Source: Planctomycetota bacterium (lineage in GTDB: Bacteria; Planctomycetota; UBA1135; UBA2386). From it: a DNA stretch of 43,603 nt. The DNA lies in NCBI GenBank assembly GCA_025459175.1, contig JALORC010000054.1, positions 1-43,603 of the forward strand. Reading direction: 5' to 3'. The notes beneath the pieces were generated by a model. The model was given only the letters and a program-made list of their open reading frames with translations. It searched no databases and had not been told where the DNA came from. A program made the translations under genes and the position numbers. Shown piece by piece: positions 1 to 7,708 of the stretch (position 1 is the stretch's first letter; each line of letters opens with the position of its first letter).

Positions 1-86
1 TCCCACTCGGTGAAGCCCGGGTGGAACGCGGCGTCGCGTTCGGCGATCGGGTGCCAGCCGGTGTAGACGTAGGCCGCGGTGCGCAT
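1..86 (-). CDS. GH99-like / WbsX-type glycan-processing protein, N-terminal fragment
   Basis: An ATG at 84-86 on the minus strand opens a frame that runs off the left edge. The 28 visible residues begin MRTAAYVYTGWHP and contain a GFTEW motif. A short Tyr-rich opening, then HPI.ER(D/N), then GFTEW is the typical start of the glycoside hydrolase 99-like domain found in WbsX-type proteins (a TIM-barrel fold acting on mannose-containing glycans). This rests on one short conserved block, so the family is likely and the substrate unknown. It is transcribed away from the kinase gene at 341. Confidence 0.55.
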   Translation of the reverse strand, partial: MRTAAYVYTGWHPIAERDAAFHPGFTEW

Positions 87-340
87 GGGCGGGCCTTCTG
101 CTAGCCGATCGTGAGCCCGGGTGCGAGAGGCCTGGGATGGTAGCGGCATGTGGATCGGTTCGAGGCCGATGGCATGGTCAGCCGCCGGCAGGGGCCCTTG
201 CCGGCGCACGCCCGATCGCTAAGCCACTGCGATGAACGCCGGCCCGAGCGACGACGTCGTGCAGTCGGTGTGCCGCCAGCTGATCGCGTTTGGAGCAGTT
301 CCCGGCTCACCGCTGCCGGCACGCCACCGCTGATCCCCAC

Positions 341-3124
341 ATGACCGACGATCCGGCCTCCGAACTCGACGACGCGCTGATGGACGCGCTCTGCGACGCC
401 GTGCTCGGCGTTTCCGCGGCCAGCGCCGAAACCGCGCTCGCCGCGCTGTGCGCCGCCCACCCCGCGGCGGCGAGTGCGTTGCGCCGCCGCGCCGCTTCCA
501 TGCTGGCCGCCGAACGGGCGCTGCCGCCGCAGTTCGTGCCCGAACCCGATCCGGCGACGATCGGGGGCAGCCGGGTCGTGCGGCGCCTCGGCAGCGGCGC
601 GTTCGGCGTCGTCTACCTCTGCGAGCAGCTCGCCCCGGTGCGTCGTGCGGTCGCCGTCAAGGTGCTGCGTCCCGGCGCCGGCGACCGCAACACGCTGGCG
701 CGCTTCGCCAGCGAACGGCAGGCGCTCGCCCGCATGAACCATCCCGCGATCGCGCAGGTGCACGACGCCGGGGCCCTGCCCGATGGCCGGCCGTACTTCG
801 TCATGGAGTATGTCGACGGCGTCGCCATCACGCAGCACTGCGAGCGGGCGCAGGCCGACCTCGGCACCCGATTGGACCTGTTCCTGCAGCTGTGCGACGG
901 CGTGCAGCACGCGCACCAACGCGGCCTGATCCACCGCGACCTGAAGCCGTCGAACGTGCTGGTCGCCACCGGTCCCGCAGCGGAAGGTGGTGGCCGGGCG
1001 CAACCGAAGATCATCGACTTCGGCCTCGCCAAGGCGCTTTCCGTGCCCGGCGAGCCCGACGCTGCCCCTGGCGACGCGATGGCCACGAGCCTGCCCACCG
1101 AGTCCGGGCGCGTGCTCGGCACACCGGGCTACATGAGTCCGGAACAGGCGAGCGGCCAGGTCGCCGACGTCGACACGCGCAGCGACGTGTTCGCCCTCGG
1201 CGTGATCCTCCACGAGCTGCTGACCGGCGCGCGGCCGTGGCCGGACGGCAGCACGATCGGGGAGCCGCCGCTGGCCAGCGCGCGCGCGAAGCAGTGGGCC
1301 GCGGCGCTCCGCGGCGACCTCGACTGGATCCTGCGCAAGGCGCTGCAGGGCGAACGCGAGCAGCGCTACGCCTCGGTGCGCGAGTTCGCCGACGACGTGC
1401 GTCGCCATCGCCGCAACGAACCGGTGGCGGCCGGACCGCCGTCGAGCAGCTATCGGCTGCGCAAGTTCGTGCGTCGTCATCGTCTGCTGGTCAGCGCGAC
1501 GGCGCTGGTCGCGCTCTCGGTCGTGCTCGGCATCGCCGGTGTGCTGCGCTACGCGGCGCAGGCGCAGCAGAGCCTGGACCGGTTCGAGCTGCTGGCGATC
1601 CAGAGCCGTCTGCAGCAGGCGCGCACCGCCACGGCGACGCTGTTCCCGACCTGGCCCGACCGGCTGCCGATGTTCGATCGCTGGTTGCAGGAGCACGGCG
1701 AGCCGCTGCAGGCCGAGCTGCCGCGCCTCGAACGAACGCTGGCGGCCTTGCGAGTGCAGGCGCTGCCGTACGGGGCGGCCGACGCCGAGCACGATCGAGC
1801 CTCCCATCCGGCGGCGCGTGAACTCGCCAACCACCACGCGACGATCGCCTACCAAGACACGTTGCTCGCCGCCCCGCTGCTGCAGCAGGAGGCGTTCGCC
1901 AGCATGAAGAAGCGGTTCGAGGACGACCGCACGCGCCGCCGCAGCGAACTGCCGAAGCTCGAGGCCGCCGTGCAGGTGCGCCGCAGCTGGCGCTTCGCCG
2001 ATCCGGCGCAGCAGTTCCTGCACGACACGCTGGCCAGCGTGCATGGTGAGCTGGAGTCGTTCGTGGCCGGCGACGACTCGATGCTGGCGCGCGCCCGGCG
2101 CAGCGCCGCGCGGATCCGTCACGAGGCCGTACAGGACGCGGTCGCACTGCACGAGCCGTGGGTGCGCGCCGCGGCCGCGGTGGCCGCCGACCCACGCTTT
2201 GCCGGCTTCGTGCTGCGGCCGCAGTTCGACCTGGTGCCGCTCGGCGCCGACCCGACCTCGGGCCTGCAGGAGTTCTGGCACCGCCCGTCGGCGAACGACG
2301 AGACTGCGCTCGCGGTGCGCGGCAGCGACGGCGAACTGCCGCTCGGCGATCGCTTCGGCATCATCTTCGTGCTGCTGCCGCCGGGCCGCACCGCGATCGG
2401 CGCACAGAAGGAGGACCCGGCACGGCCCGCCTATGACCCTGGTGCGCGGATCCAGGAGTCGCCGCTGCACGAGGTGACGCTGGCGCCGTTCCTGCTGGCC
2501 AAGCACGAGCTGACGCAGGCACAGTGGCTGGTGCTGACCGGCGAACGCACCCCGAGTGCGCTGCCGGCCGGGTCGGTGCGCAGCGACGGCAAGGCGGTCA
2601 CCGTGCGCCATCCGGTCGAGTCTGCGGCGTGGGGCGACTGTGCTGCCGTGCTCGAGCAACACGGCCTGCAGCTGCCGACCGAGGCGCAGTGGGAGTACGG
2701 CTGCCGCGCCGGCAGCACGACGACGTGGCCGACCGGCGCCGCGCCGAGCTCGCTGCAGGGGTACGCGAACCTCGCCGATGCGAGCGCGCGCGCCGCCGGG
2801 ATCGCGTTCGAGGCCGCGCTCGACGACGGGCATGCGGTGCACGCGCCGGTCGGATCGCTGCGGCCGAATGCCTTCGGGCTGCACGACACGATCGGCAATG
2901 TCGCCGAGTGGTGCCGCGAACCGTTCAGTTCGTTGGCCTACCTGCTGCCGGCCGGCGACGGCGACGGCTTGCGACCGGTGCCGGAGGTCTCCCAGCGGCC
3001 GGTGCGCGGCGGCAGCTTCGAAGACCTCCCGGCGGTCGCGACGGCGGCGGCGCGCGCGTTCGCTCCGGCGGCGGCGCGCACCCGCTCGGTGGGCGTGCGG
3101 GCGGCGCGGCGGCTGCAGCAGTGA
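341..3124 (+). CDS. Membrane Ser/Thr protein kinase with C-terminal FGE/sulfatase-modifying-factor-like domain
   Basis: A 927-residue Hanks-type kinase. Visible kinase motifs are the glycine-rich loop GSGAFGVV (84-91), Lys107 in VAVKVL, HRDLKPSN (198-205), DFG (226-228) and GTPGYMSPEQ (260-269), so it should be active. A transmembrane helix follows at about 382-404, then a helical linker, then an FGE-like domain from about 669 to the end (LPTEAQWE near 778, GNVAEWC near 851, RGGSF near the end). By family logic the kinase is cytoplasmic and the FGE-like domain is an external sensor or binding module. The ATG at 341 is chosen because the conserved N-terminal block LCAAHPAAASALR then falls at 36-48, as in the second kinase of the window. 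The ECF sigma gene starts 84 bases downstream. Confidence 0.92.
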   Translation: MTDDPASELDDALMDALCDAVLGVSAASAETALAALCAAHPAAASALRRRAASMLAAERALPPQFVPEPDPATIGGSRVVRRLGSGAFGVVYLCEQLAPVRRAVAVKVLRPGAGDRNTLARFASERQALARMNHPAIAQVHDAGALPDGRPYFVMEYVDGVAITQHCERAQADLGTRLDLFLQLCDGVQHAHQRGLIHRDLKPSNVLVATGPAAEGGGRAQPKIIDFGLAKALSVPGEPDAAPGDAMATSLPTESGRVLGTPGYMSPEQASGQVADVDTRSDVFALGVILHELLTGARPWPDGSTIGEPPLASARAKQWAAALRGDLDWILRKALQGEREQRYASVREFADDVRRHRRNEPVAAGPPSSSYRLRKFVRRHRLLVSATALVALSVVLGIAGVLRYAAQAQQSLDRFELLAIQSRLQQARTATATLFPTWPDRLPMFDRWLQEHGEPLQAELPRLERTLAALRVQALPYGAADAEHDRASHPAARELANHHATIAYQDTLLAAPLLQQEAFASMKKRFEDDRTRRRSELPKLEAAVQVRRSWRFADPAQQFLHDTLASVHGELESFVAGDDSMLARARRSAARIRHEAVQDAVALHEPWVRAAAAVAADPRFAGFVLRPQFDLVPLGADPTSGLQEFWHRPSANDETALAVRGSDGELPLGDRFGIIFVLLPPGRTAIGAQKEDPARPAYDPGARIQESPLHEVTLAPFLLAKHELTQAQWLVLTGERTPSALPAGSVRSDGKAVTVRHPVESAAWGDCAAVLEQHGLQLPTEAQWEYGCRAGSTTTWPTGAAPSSLQGYANLADASARAAGIAFEAALDDGHAVHAPVGSLRPNAFGLHDTIGNVAEWCREPFSSLAYLLPAGDGDGLRPVPEVSQRPVRGGSFEDLPAVATAAARAFAPAAARTRSVGVRAARRLQQ

Positions 3125-3208
3125 GTCGGGGCGGGGCCGTGCCATCGGCGCCGCGACTGGTCCGAATGCCGCTGTCCCTCCATCCGGCCACGCGGACAAT
3201 CCCGCCCC

Positions 3209-3739
3209 GTGGACTCCCGCGACCTGTTCGAGATCCTGACCCGCGATCACATCGACTCGGTGCGCGCCTTCCTGCTGTCGTCGCTGCGCGACAACGTCGC
3301 CGCCGAGGACGTGCTGCAGGAGACCTTCCTGGTGGCCTGGAAGATCCTCGACCGCTACGACCGGAAGCTGCCGTTCGGCCCGTGGGTGCGCGGCATCGCC
3401 GCCAAGCTGATCCTCAATCACCGCCGCAAGCTCGGCCGGTCCCGCGTGCACTACTGTGACGAGACCGTGCTGACCCACATCGACGACGGCTTCCGCGACT
3501 TCGCCCGGCTCCACGGCGACACCTTCGACGAGAAGCTCGACGCGCTGCGCGACTGCCTCGCGGTGTTGAGCGGGCCGCAGCGCGAGTCGATCAAGCTGCA
3601 CTACGAACACGGCCTGCACTGCAAGGAGATCGCCGATCGGCTCGGCATCGGCTTCGAGGCGGTCAAGAAGCACCTGCAGCGCGGCCGGGCGTTGCTGTCG
3701 CGGTGCCTCGGCCACAAGCTGCCGCAGGAGGTCGCATGA
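3209..3739 (+). CDS. ECF-type RNA polymerase sigma factor
   Basis: A 176-residue sigma-70 family protein with only regions 2 and 4, the normal ECF size. Region 2 includes AAEDVLQETFLVAWK (core binding and -10 recognition, about 31-45); region 4 is the helix-turn-helix around LSGPQRESIKLHYEHGLHC to EAVKKHLQRGRALL (about 114-160). The start is GTG. The stop overlaps the next start as ATGA at 3736-3739, so translation with the anti-sigma-like gene is probably coupled. The position right after a kinase/FGE gene fits the planctomycete kinase-linked ECF groups, in which activity is thought to respond to kinase signalling. Confidence 0.93.
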   Translation: MDSRDLFEILTRDHIDSVRAFLLSSLRDNVAAEDVLQETFLVAWKILDRYDRKLPFGPWVRGIAAKLILNHRRKLGRSRVHYCDETVLTHIDDGFRDFARLHGDTFDEKLDALRDCLAVLSGPQRESIKLHYEHGLHCKEIADRLGIGFEAVKKHLQRGRALLSRCLGHKLPQEVA

Positions 3740-4695
3740 ACGCTCCCGACGAAAGGTCCGGCCCGCCGTCCGGCCGCGGCCGCGAACTGGTGCCGGATGC
3801 GTGGCGCGAGCTCGACGACACACTCGCCGATGCACCGTCGGCCGCCGAGGTCCCCGACGAAGCCAAGGCCTGGCTCGCCGACCAGCGCACGATGCACGGC
3901 CTGCTGCGGGCGCTGCACACCGGCGATGCGGCGGCGCGCGAAGGTCGCATCGAAGCGCTGCTCGCCCGCATCGATGCGGAGGCGCGACCGGGCGCCCGGC
4001 GCTGGGCCCTGGTGGCCATGGCGGCGGCGCTGTTGGCCTGCGCCGGGTTGTGGTTGTCGCTGCCGGCGTCCTTGCCGACCGCGGAAGCGGCGATGCAGCG
4101 CGTCGTCAGCGAACTCGATCGCGACGTCGCGCGGCGGTTCCGGCTGCAGCTCGAGACCACCGATGCGAAGGTCAAGGGCCCGCTGCGCCAGGACTTCGCG
4201 CTGGTGACCCGACCGGGCGGTCGCTTCCGCGTCGACGGCAAGACGTCACTCGGCGCGCTGCAGTTCGGTGAGTTCCGGCTCGGTTGCGACGGCGTGGAGA
4301 CCTGGGTCACCGGCGGCAACGGGCTGTTCCGCCGCGCGGTGCCGTTGGCCGAACGCGAGCGGTTGCAGCAGACGCTCGGCGACGCGCTCGATCTCGGCTA
4401 TCTCGACGTGCACGATCTGGTGCGGCGGTTGCCGCAGGACTGCGAACTGCGTGTGGTCGGGCGCGAACAGGACGCTGCCGGCCGGTCGGTGTTGCGCATC
4501 GAGGCCAGCCGCAAGCGGCCGCTGGCGAAGGCGCGGCTCGGCAAGTCCGAGCTGCTGGTCGACGAGGCCACCGGCATGATCGTCCGGTTCGCGGCCGAGG
4601 TCGACTTCGCCCGCGCCGGCATCCACCGTTCGGTATTGCTGGAGTATCTCGGTGAGGAGCCGCCGGGCCTGGTCGACTTCGGTCGGCCCTGGTGA
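3736..4695 (+). CDS. Single-pass membrane anti-sigma-like protein with LolA/RseB-like external domain
   Basis: A 319-residue protein: a charged N-terminal cytoplasmic stretch of about 88 residues, one transmembrane helix (about 89-110, rich in Ala and Leu), and about 200 external residues. Overlap of its start with the sigma stop (ATGA) and this topology point to an anti-sigma factor. No zinc-binding HxxxCxxC motif is visible, so it is not a ZAS-type anti-sigma factor. The external part has alternating strands (RFRVDGKTSL, FGEFRLGCDGVETWV, SELLVDEATGMIVRF) reminiscent of the LolA/RseB lipoprotein-sensing fold; that comparison is my inference. The adjacent kinase could alter its grip on the sigma factor. 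Confidence 0.7.
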   Translation: MNAPDERSGPPSGRGRELVPDAWRELDDTLADAPSAAEVPDEAKAWLADQRTMHGLLRALHTGDAAAREGRIEALLARIDAEARPGARRWALVAMAAALLACAGLWLSLPASLPTAEAAMQRVVSELDRDVARRFRLQLETTDAKVKGPLRQDFALVTRPGGRFRVDGKTSLGALQFGEFRLGCDGVETWVTGGNGLFRRAVPLAERERLQQTLGDALDLGYLDVHDLVRRLPQDCELRVVGREQDAAGRSVLRIEASRKRPLAKARLGKSELLVDEATGMIVRFAAEVDFARAGIHRSVLLEYLGEEPPGLVDFGRPW

Positions 4696-4766
4696 GCAGG
4701 ACTGCGGTCGCGAGCAATACCGCACGGCCCGTTACTGGTTGCTCGGCATCGACTATGGGCGGCACG

Positions 4767-7187
4767 ATGCGGACCCTGCTGCTCGGCGCCACGCTCCTCT
4801 GCCAGTTGACCGCCCAGGCCCAGCTCGGCTGGCAACCTGGGGCAGCGGCGGCCGGCCCCGGCGGCATTCTGCAGGACTCGGTCTGGTGGGATCCGGATGG
4901 TGCCGGGCCACGTAGCGCAGTCCTGGTGATCGGCGGACAGTTCCGTCTGGACAGCGCGGACGCCCAATGCGTGGTGTGGTGGGATCCGCAAACGAAGAGC
5001 TGGGGCCGCCTGCCAGATCTGCCGATCGGCGTGCCGATCCTCGGGGCGGTCAACGCGTTGGCCGTGCTGCCGAACGGCAGTCTGGCCGTGGGCGGGCGAT
5101 TCAGCAGCGGGACGATCCGGAACATCGCCATCTGGAACGGCACCAGCTGGTCGAGCGTCGGCGGTGGCGTCGGTGGCGCCTCGCCGACCGCGACCGGCAT
5201 CGAAGTCACGGCTCTCGACGCGCTGCCCAACGGCGACCTCGTCGTCGGCGGCAACTTCGCCATCGCCGGCACCGTCCCAGCCAGCGGCGTGGCTCGCTGG
5301 GACGGCACCCAGTGGCACGGATACGGGACCAGTCCCAACACGGTCGTCTCCAGCATCGACCATCGCCCGAACGGCAACGTGATCGTCGTCGGCTCCTTCC
5401 CGGGGCAAGTGGCGGAATGGAACGGCGCTGGCTGGCAAGTGTTCGTGCCCGGGTTCGGCTTCGGTGGCGTCGCGCTCGACCTCGCCGTGCTGCCGAACGG
5501 CGACGTCGCGGTCGCCACCGGTGGGCTCGGTGTGCAACGCTGGAACGGCAGCAGTTGGTCGTTGCTCGGCACCGGTCCGGTCACCTTCGCGACCGCCCTC
5601 CGCGTGCTGCCGAGCGGCGACCTGCTCGCCGCCTCAGCCTTTGCGAGTGTGCTGCGCTGGGACGGCAGCCAATGGTCGCAGTTCGCGCCGAGTGTCGGCT
5701 TCGTGCGATCTCTCACCCTGCAACCCGGTGGCGACGTGCATGCAGTCGGCATGATCGGCGATCAGGGCCAGAGCGCGCGCCGGGGAGCCGTTCGTTGGGA
5801 TGGCACCAGCTGGCAAGGCATCGGCAGCGGTTTCGACGGGCCGGTGTATGACCTGATCGCCGGCGGCAACGGCGAGTTGGTGGCCCTTGGCGGCTTCCGG
5901 GCGGTGCCGGGCCCGGGGCAGGCGCAGCCCGCGCCCGGGCTCGCGCAGTGGAACGGAGCTGGCTGGTCAGCCTTGCTGCCAGCGCTGCCCACCTCTGCAT
6001 TCCGCGGGGCATTCGATCCGAGTGGCACTCTGTGGATGCGCACGCAGTATGGCGTGCTGCGGCTCGTGGCCGGCAGCTGGCAACCACTCGGCGGGTCGCT
6101 TCCCGAGGGCTATGCGCTCACCGTGGATGCGGCTGGGGTGCCGTTCGTGGGCAACATCGAGACCGGCGGGAACGGCGTGTTGCGCTGGGATGGGAGCCAG
6201 TGGTCGATACCCGGCACCGGACTGACCGGTGCGGTTCACACGCTGCTGCGCCGCGCGAACGGCGACCTCATCGCCGGTGGCGACTTCCAGTTCGCCGGCG
6301 CCACGCCGGTGAGTCGCATCGCGCGCTGGGACGGCACGGCGTGGTCACCACTCGGCAGCGGCTTCAACGGCCGGGTGATCAGTCTGGCCGAGTTGCCTGG
6401 TGGTGATCTGGTCGCGGGGGGCGAGTTCGACCGCGATGGTTCGGGCACGGTGCCGCTGTCGCGCATCGCCCGCTGGAACGGCAGCAGTTGGTCGCCATTC
6501 GGCTCCGGCATCGGCCAGACCGGCGGGTATGTCGCCGCGCTGCTGCCGCTGCCGACCGGCGAACTGATCGCCGGTGGTGTCTTCTTCGTGGCGGGCGGCG
6601 TCGCCGTCGACAACCTCGCCCGGTGGAACGGCACCGGCTGGCAAGCGGTCGACGGCGGGGTGGACGGCTTCGTGACGAGCCTGGCGATCGTGGCCGACGG
6701 CAGCATCCTGGTCGGCGGCGGGTTCGGTCTCGCCGGCAACGCGCCGTCGGCGCACTTCGGTTGGCTGACCAGCAACTTCCCGGCGATGGCAACCAGCTAC
6801 GGGGCCGGTTGCGCCGGCGCCGCCGGTCCGCTGCAGCTCTGGGTCACGTCGCTGCCGTGGCTCGGGGCCACGGCTCGCACCTCGTGCTCGCCGTCGAGCG
6901 CCACGGCAGTCGGGCTCGAGATGTACGGGCTCGTCGACGCTCTGGTGCCGCTCGATGTCCTTTTGCCGATCGCCGCGCCGGGTTGTTCGCTGCTGCTGGC
7001 GCCGGAGATCTGGACGTTGCGCCTGCCGGTCCAGGGCAAGATCGCCGGTGCGCTGATGCTGCCGAGCAGCCCGACCCTGCTCGGGGTGCAGGTGCGGACG
7101 CAGATGCTGGTCGGTGAGTTGGCGAGCGGGGGCTTGACCCAGCTGGCTAGCAGCAATGGCGTGCTGCTGACGCTCGGATCGTTCTGA
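4767..7187 (+). CDS. Secreted delta-60-type beta-propeller protein with 11 W(N/D)G repeats
   Basis: An 806-residue protein. The ATG at 4767 is preferred to in-frame ATGs at 4692 and 4755 because it gives a clean signal peptide (MRTLLLGATLLCQLTAQAQ). Eleven copies of a motif of the form (R/E/Q/I)W(N/D)G(T/S/A)xxW occur about 50-60 residues apart, alternating with LPNGD(L/V)VVGG-type strands. This matches delta-60/kelch-like blades that form a propeller. A separate C-terminal domain of about 130 residues begins at a YGAGCAG motif (about 6797) and contains APGCSLL; it is shared with the FG-GAP protein at 31975. Probable role: extracellular or outer-envelope binding protein, ligand unknown. It ends the kinase/sigma module but may have its own promoter. 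Confidence 0.85.
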   Translation: MRTLLLGATLLCQLTAQAQLGWQPGAAAAGPGGILQDSVWWDPDGAGPRSAVLVIGGQFRLDSADAQCVVWWDPQTKSWGRLPDLPIGVPILGAVNALAVLPNGSLAVGGRFSSGTIRNIAIWNGTSWSSVGGGVGGASPTATGIEVTALDALPNGDLVVGGNFAIAGTVPASGVARWDGTQWHGYGTSPNTVVSSIDHRPNGNVIVVGSFPGQVAEWNGAGWQVFVPGFGFGGVALDLAVLPNGDVAVATGGLGVQRWNGSSWSLLGTGPVTFATALRVLPSGDLLAASAFASVLRWDGSQWSQFAPSVGFVRSLTLQPGGDVHAVGMIGDQGQSARRGAVRWDGTSWQGIGSGFDGPVYDLIAGGNGELVALGGFRAVPGPGQAQPAPGLAQWNGAGWSALLPALPTSAFRGAFDPSGTLWMRTQYGVLRLVAGSWQPLGGSLPEGYALTVDAAGVPFVGNIETGGNGVLRWDGSQWSIPGTGLTGAVHTLLRRANGDLIAGGDFQFAGATPVSRIARWDGTAWSPLGSGFNGRVISLAELPGGDLVAGGEFDRDGSGTVPLSRIARWNGSSWSPFGSGIGQTGGYVAALLPLPTGELIAGGVFFVAGGVAVDNLARWNGTGWQAVDGGVDGFVTSLAIVADGSILVGGGFGLAGNAPSAHFGWLTSNFPAMATSYGAGCAGAAGPLQLWVTSLPWLGATARTSCSPSSATAVGLEMYGLVDALVPLDVLLPIAAPGCSLLLAPEIWTLRLPVQGKIAGALMLPSSPTLLGVQVRTQMLVGELASGGLTQLASSNGVLLTLGSF

Positions 7188-7218
7188 CCGCGGGTGCTCC
7201 GGCCGCGAGGGCGGTCAG
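7184..7218 (+). terminator. Stop-codon hairpin of the propeller gene
   Basis: CTGACCGC (7184-7191) and GCGGTCAG (7211-7218) are perfect 8-base inverted repeats separated by 19 bases. The TGA stop of the propeller gene (7185-7187) lies in the left arm. There is no T-run, so this is a terminator-like hairpin, not a classical intrinsic terminator. Confidence 0.5.
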
Positions 7219-7244
7219 GCCGGACTCTCGCCCCGCATCCGCAA

Positions 7245-7258
7245 TGAGCAGTGGCTCA
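7245..7258 (-). terminator. Stop-codon hairpin of the UPF0175 gene
   Basis: TGAGC (7245-7249) and GCTCA (7254-7258) form a 5-base stem with a 4-base loop. Read on the minus strand the stem begins with the TGA stop codon of the UPF0175 gene. Short stem, no T-run. Confidence 0.35.
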
Positions 7259-7507
7259 CGCGCCATGGATCTCGTGATCCAGGTCGTCGATGCCGTAGTT
7301 CAGGACGGAAACTCCCAGAGGCGCCAGCTCGAACATGAAATCGGCCTTGCTGCGTCCGGCCAGTTCCGCTGCCTCACCGAGTGATACGCGCCCGAGTTCG
7401 TAGAGCTTCGCCGCCAGCACCAGTCGAAACTCTCGCTCGATCTCCGCCGCCGAGCGGCCGCTGGTCACCAGCAGTCGCGGATCATAGGGGATGTGAGCCG
7501 TGGGCAT
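7256..7507 (-). CDS. UPF0175 family small protein (antitoxin-like), orphan
   Basis: An 83-residue protein beginning MPTAHIPYDPRLL. The core LAAKLYELGRVSLGEAAELAG followed by a short second helix and a tail ending in GVSVLNYGIDDLDHEI is the UPF0175 signature: a helix-turn-helix-like fold that usually sits beside a PIN-like/DUF3368 toxin. No partner is present: downstream on this strand is the convergent propeller gene and upstream is a divergent membrane protein. It could be a free-standing regulator or a leftover antitoxin. Length is normal for the family. Confidence 0.75.
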   Translation of the reverse strand: MPTAHIPYDPRLLVTSGRSAAEIEREFRLVLAAKLYELGRVSLGEAAELAGRSKADFMFELAPLGVSVLNYGIDDLDHEIHGA

Positions 7508-7708
7508 TGCCGAAGTCTACGGCGTCGAGCTCTGGCTGCCATGTCCCCGGCGACGGTGTGACGGATTGCGCGGTTTGGCGGGAGCGCTACGGGGGCATGC
7601 CGGCTGGCCGATCGCCTGCCGAGCAGGTCCCTGGTGCCGCGAGGGAGCCGAGTTGGGTCGTGAACACCTCGCGGCCGTTCCTATGATCGCGCGGCGCGCC
7701 TGCGCCGC

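Noticed and set aside
150..344. A 64-codon frame upstream of the first kinase
   Set aside because: No recognisable motif, overlaps the kinase start, and composition is like other chance frames.
101..3835. A 1244-codon open frame on the minus strand across the first kinase gene
   Set aside because: It is antisense to a kinase with all motifs intact and has the Arg/Gln/Ala/His-rich composition of frames opened by high GC. The same applies to 7517-11977, 13082-16777, 21266-24154 and 37333-40650.
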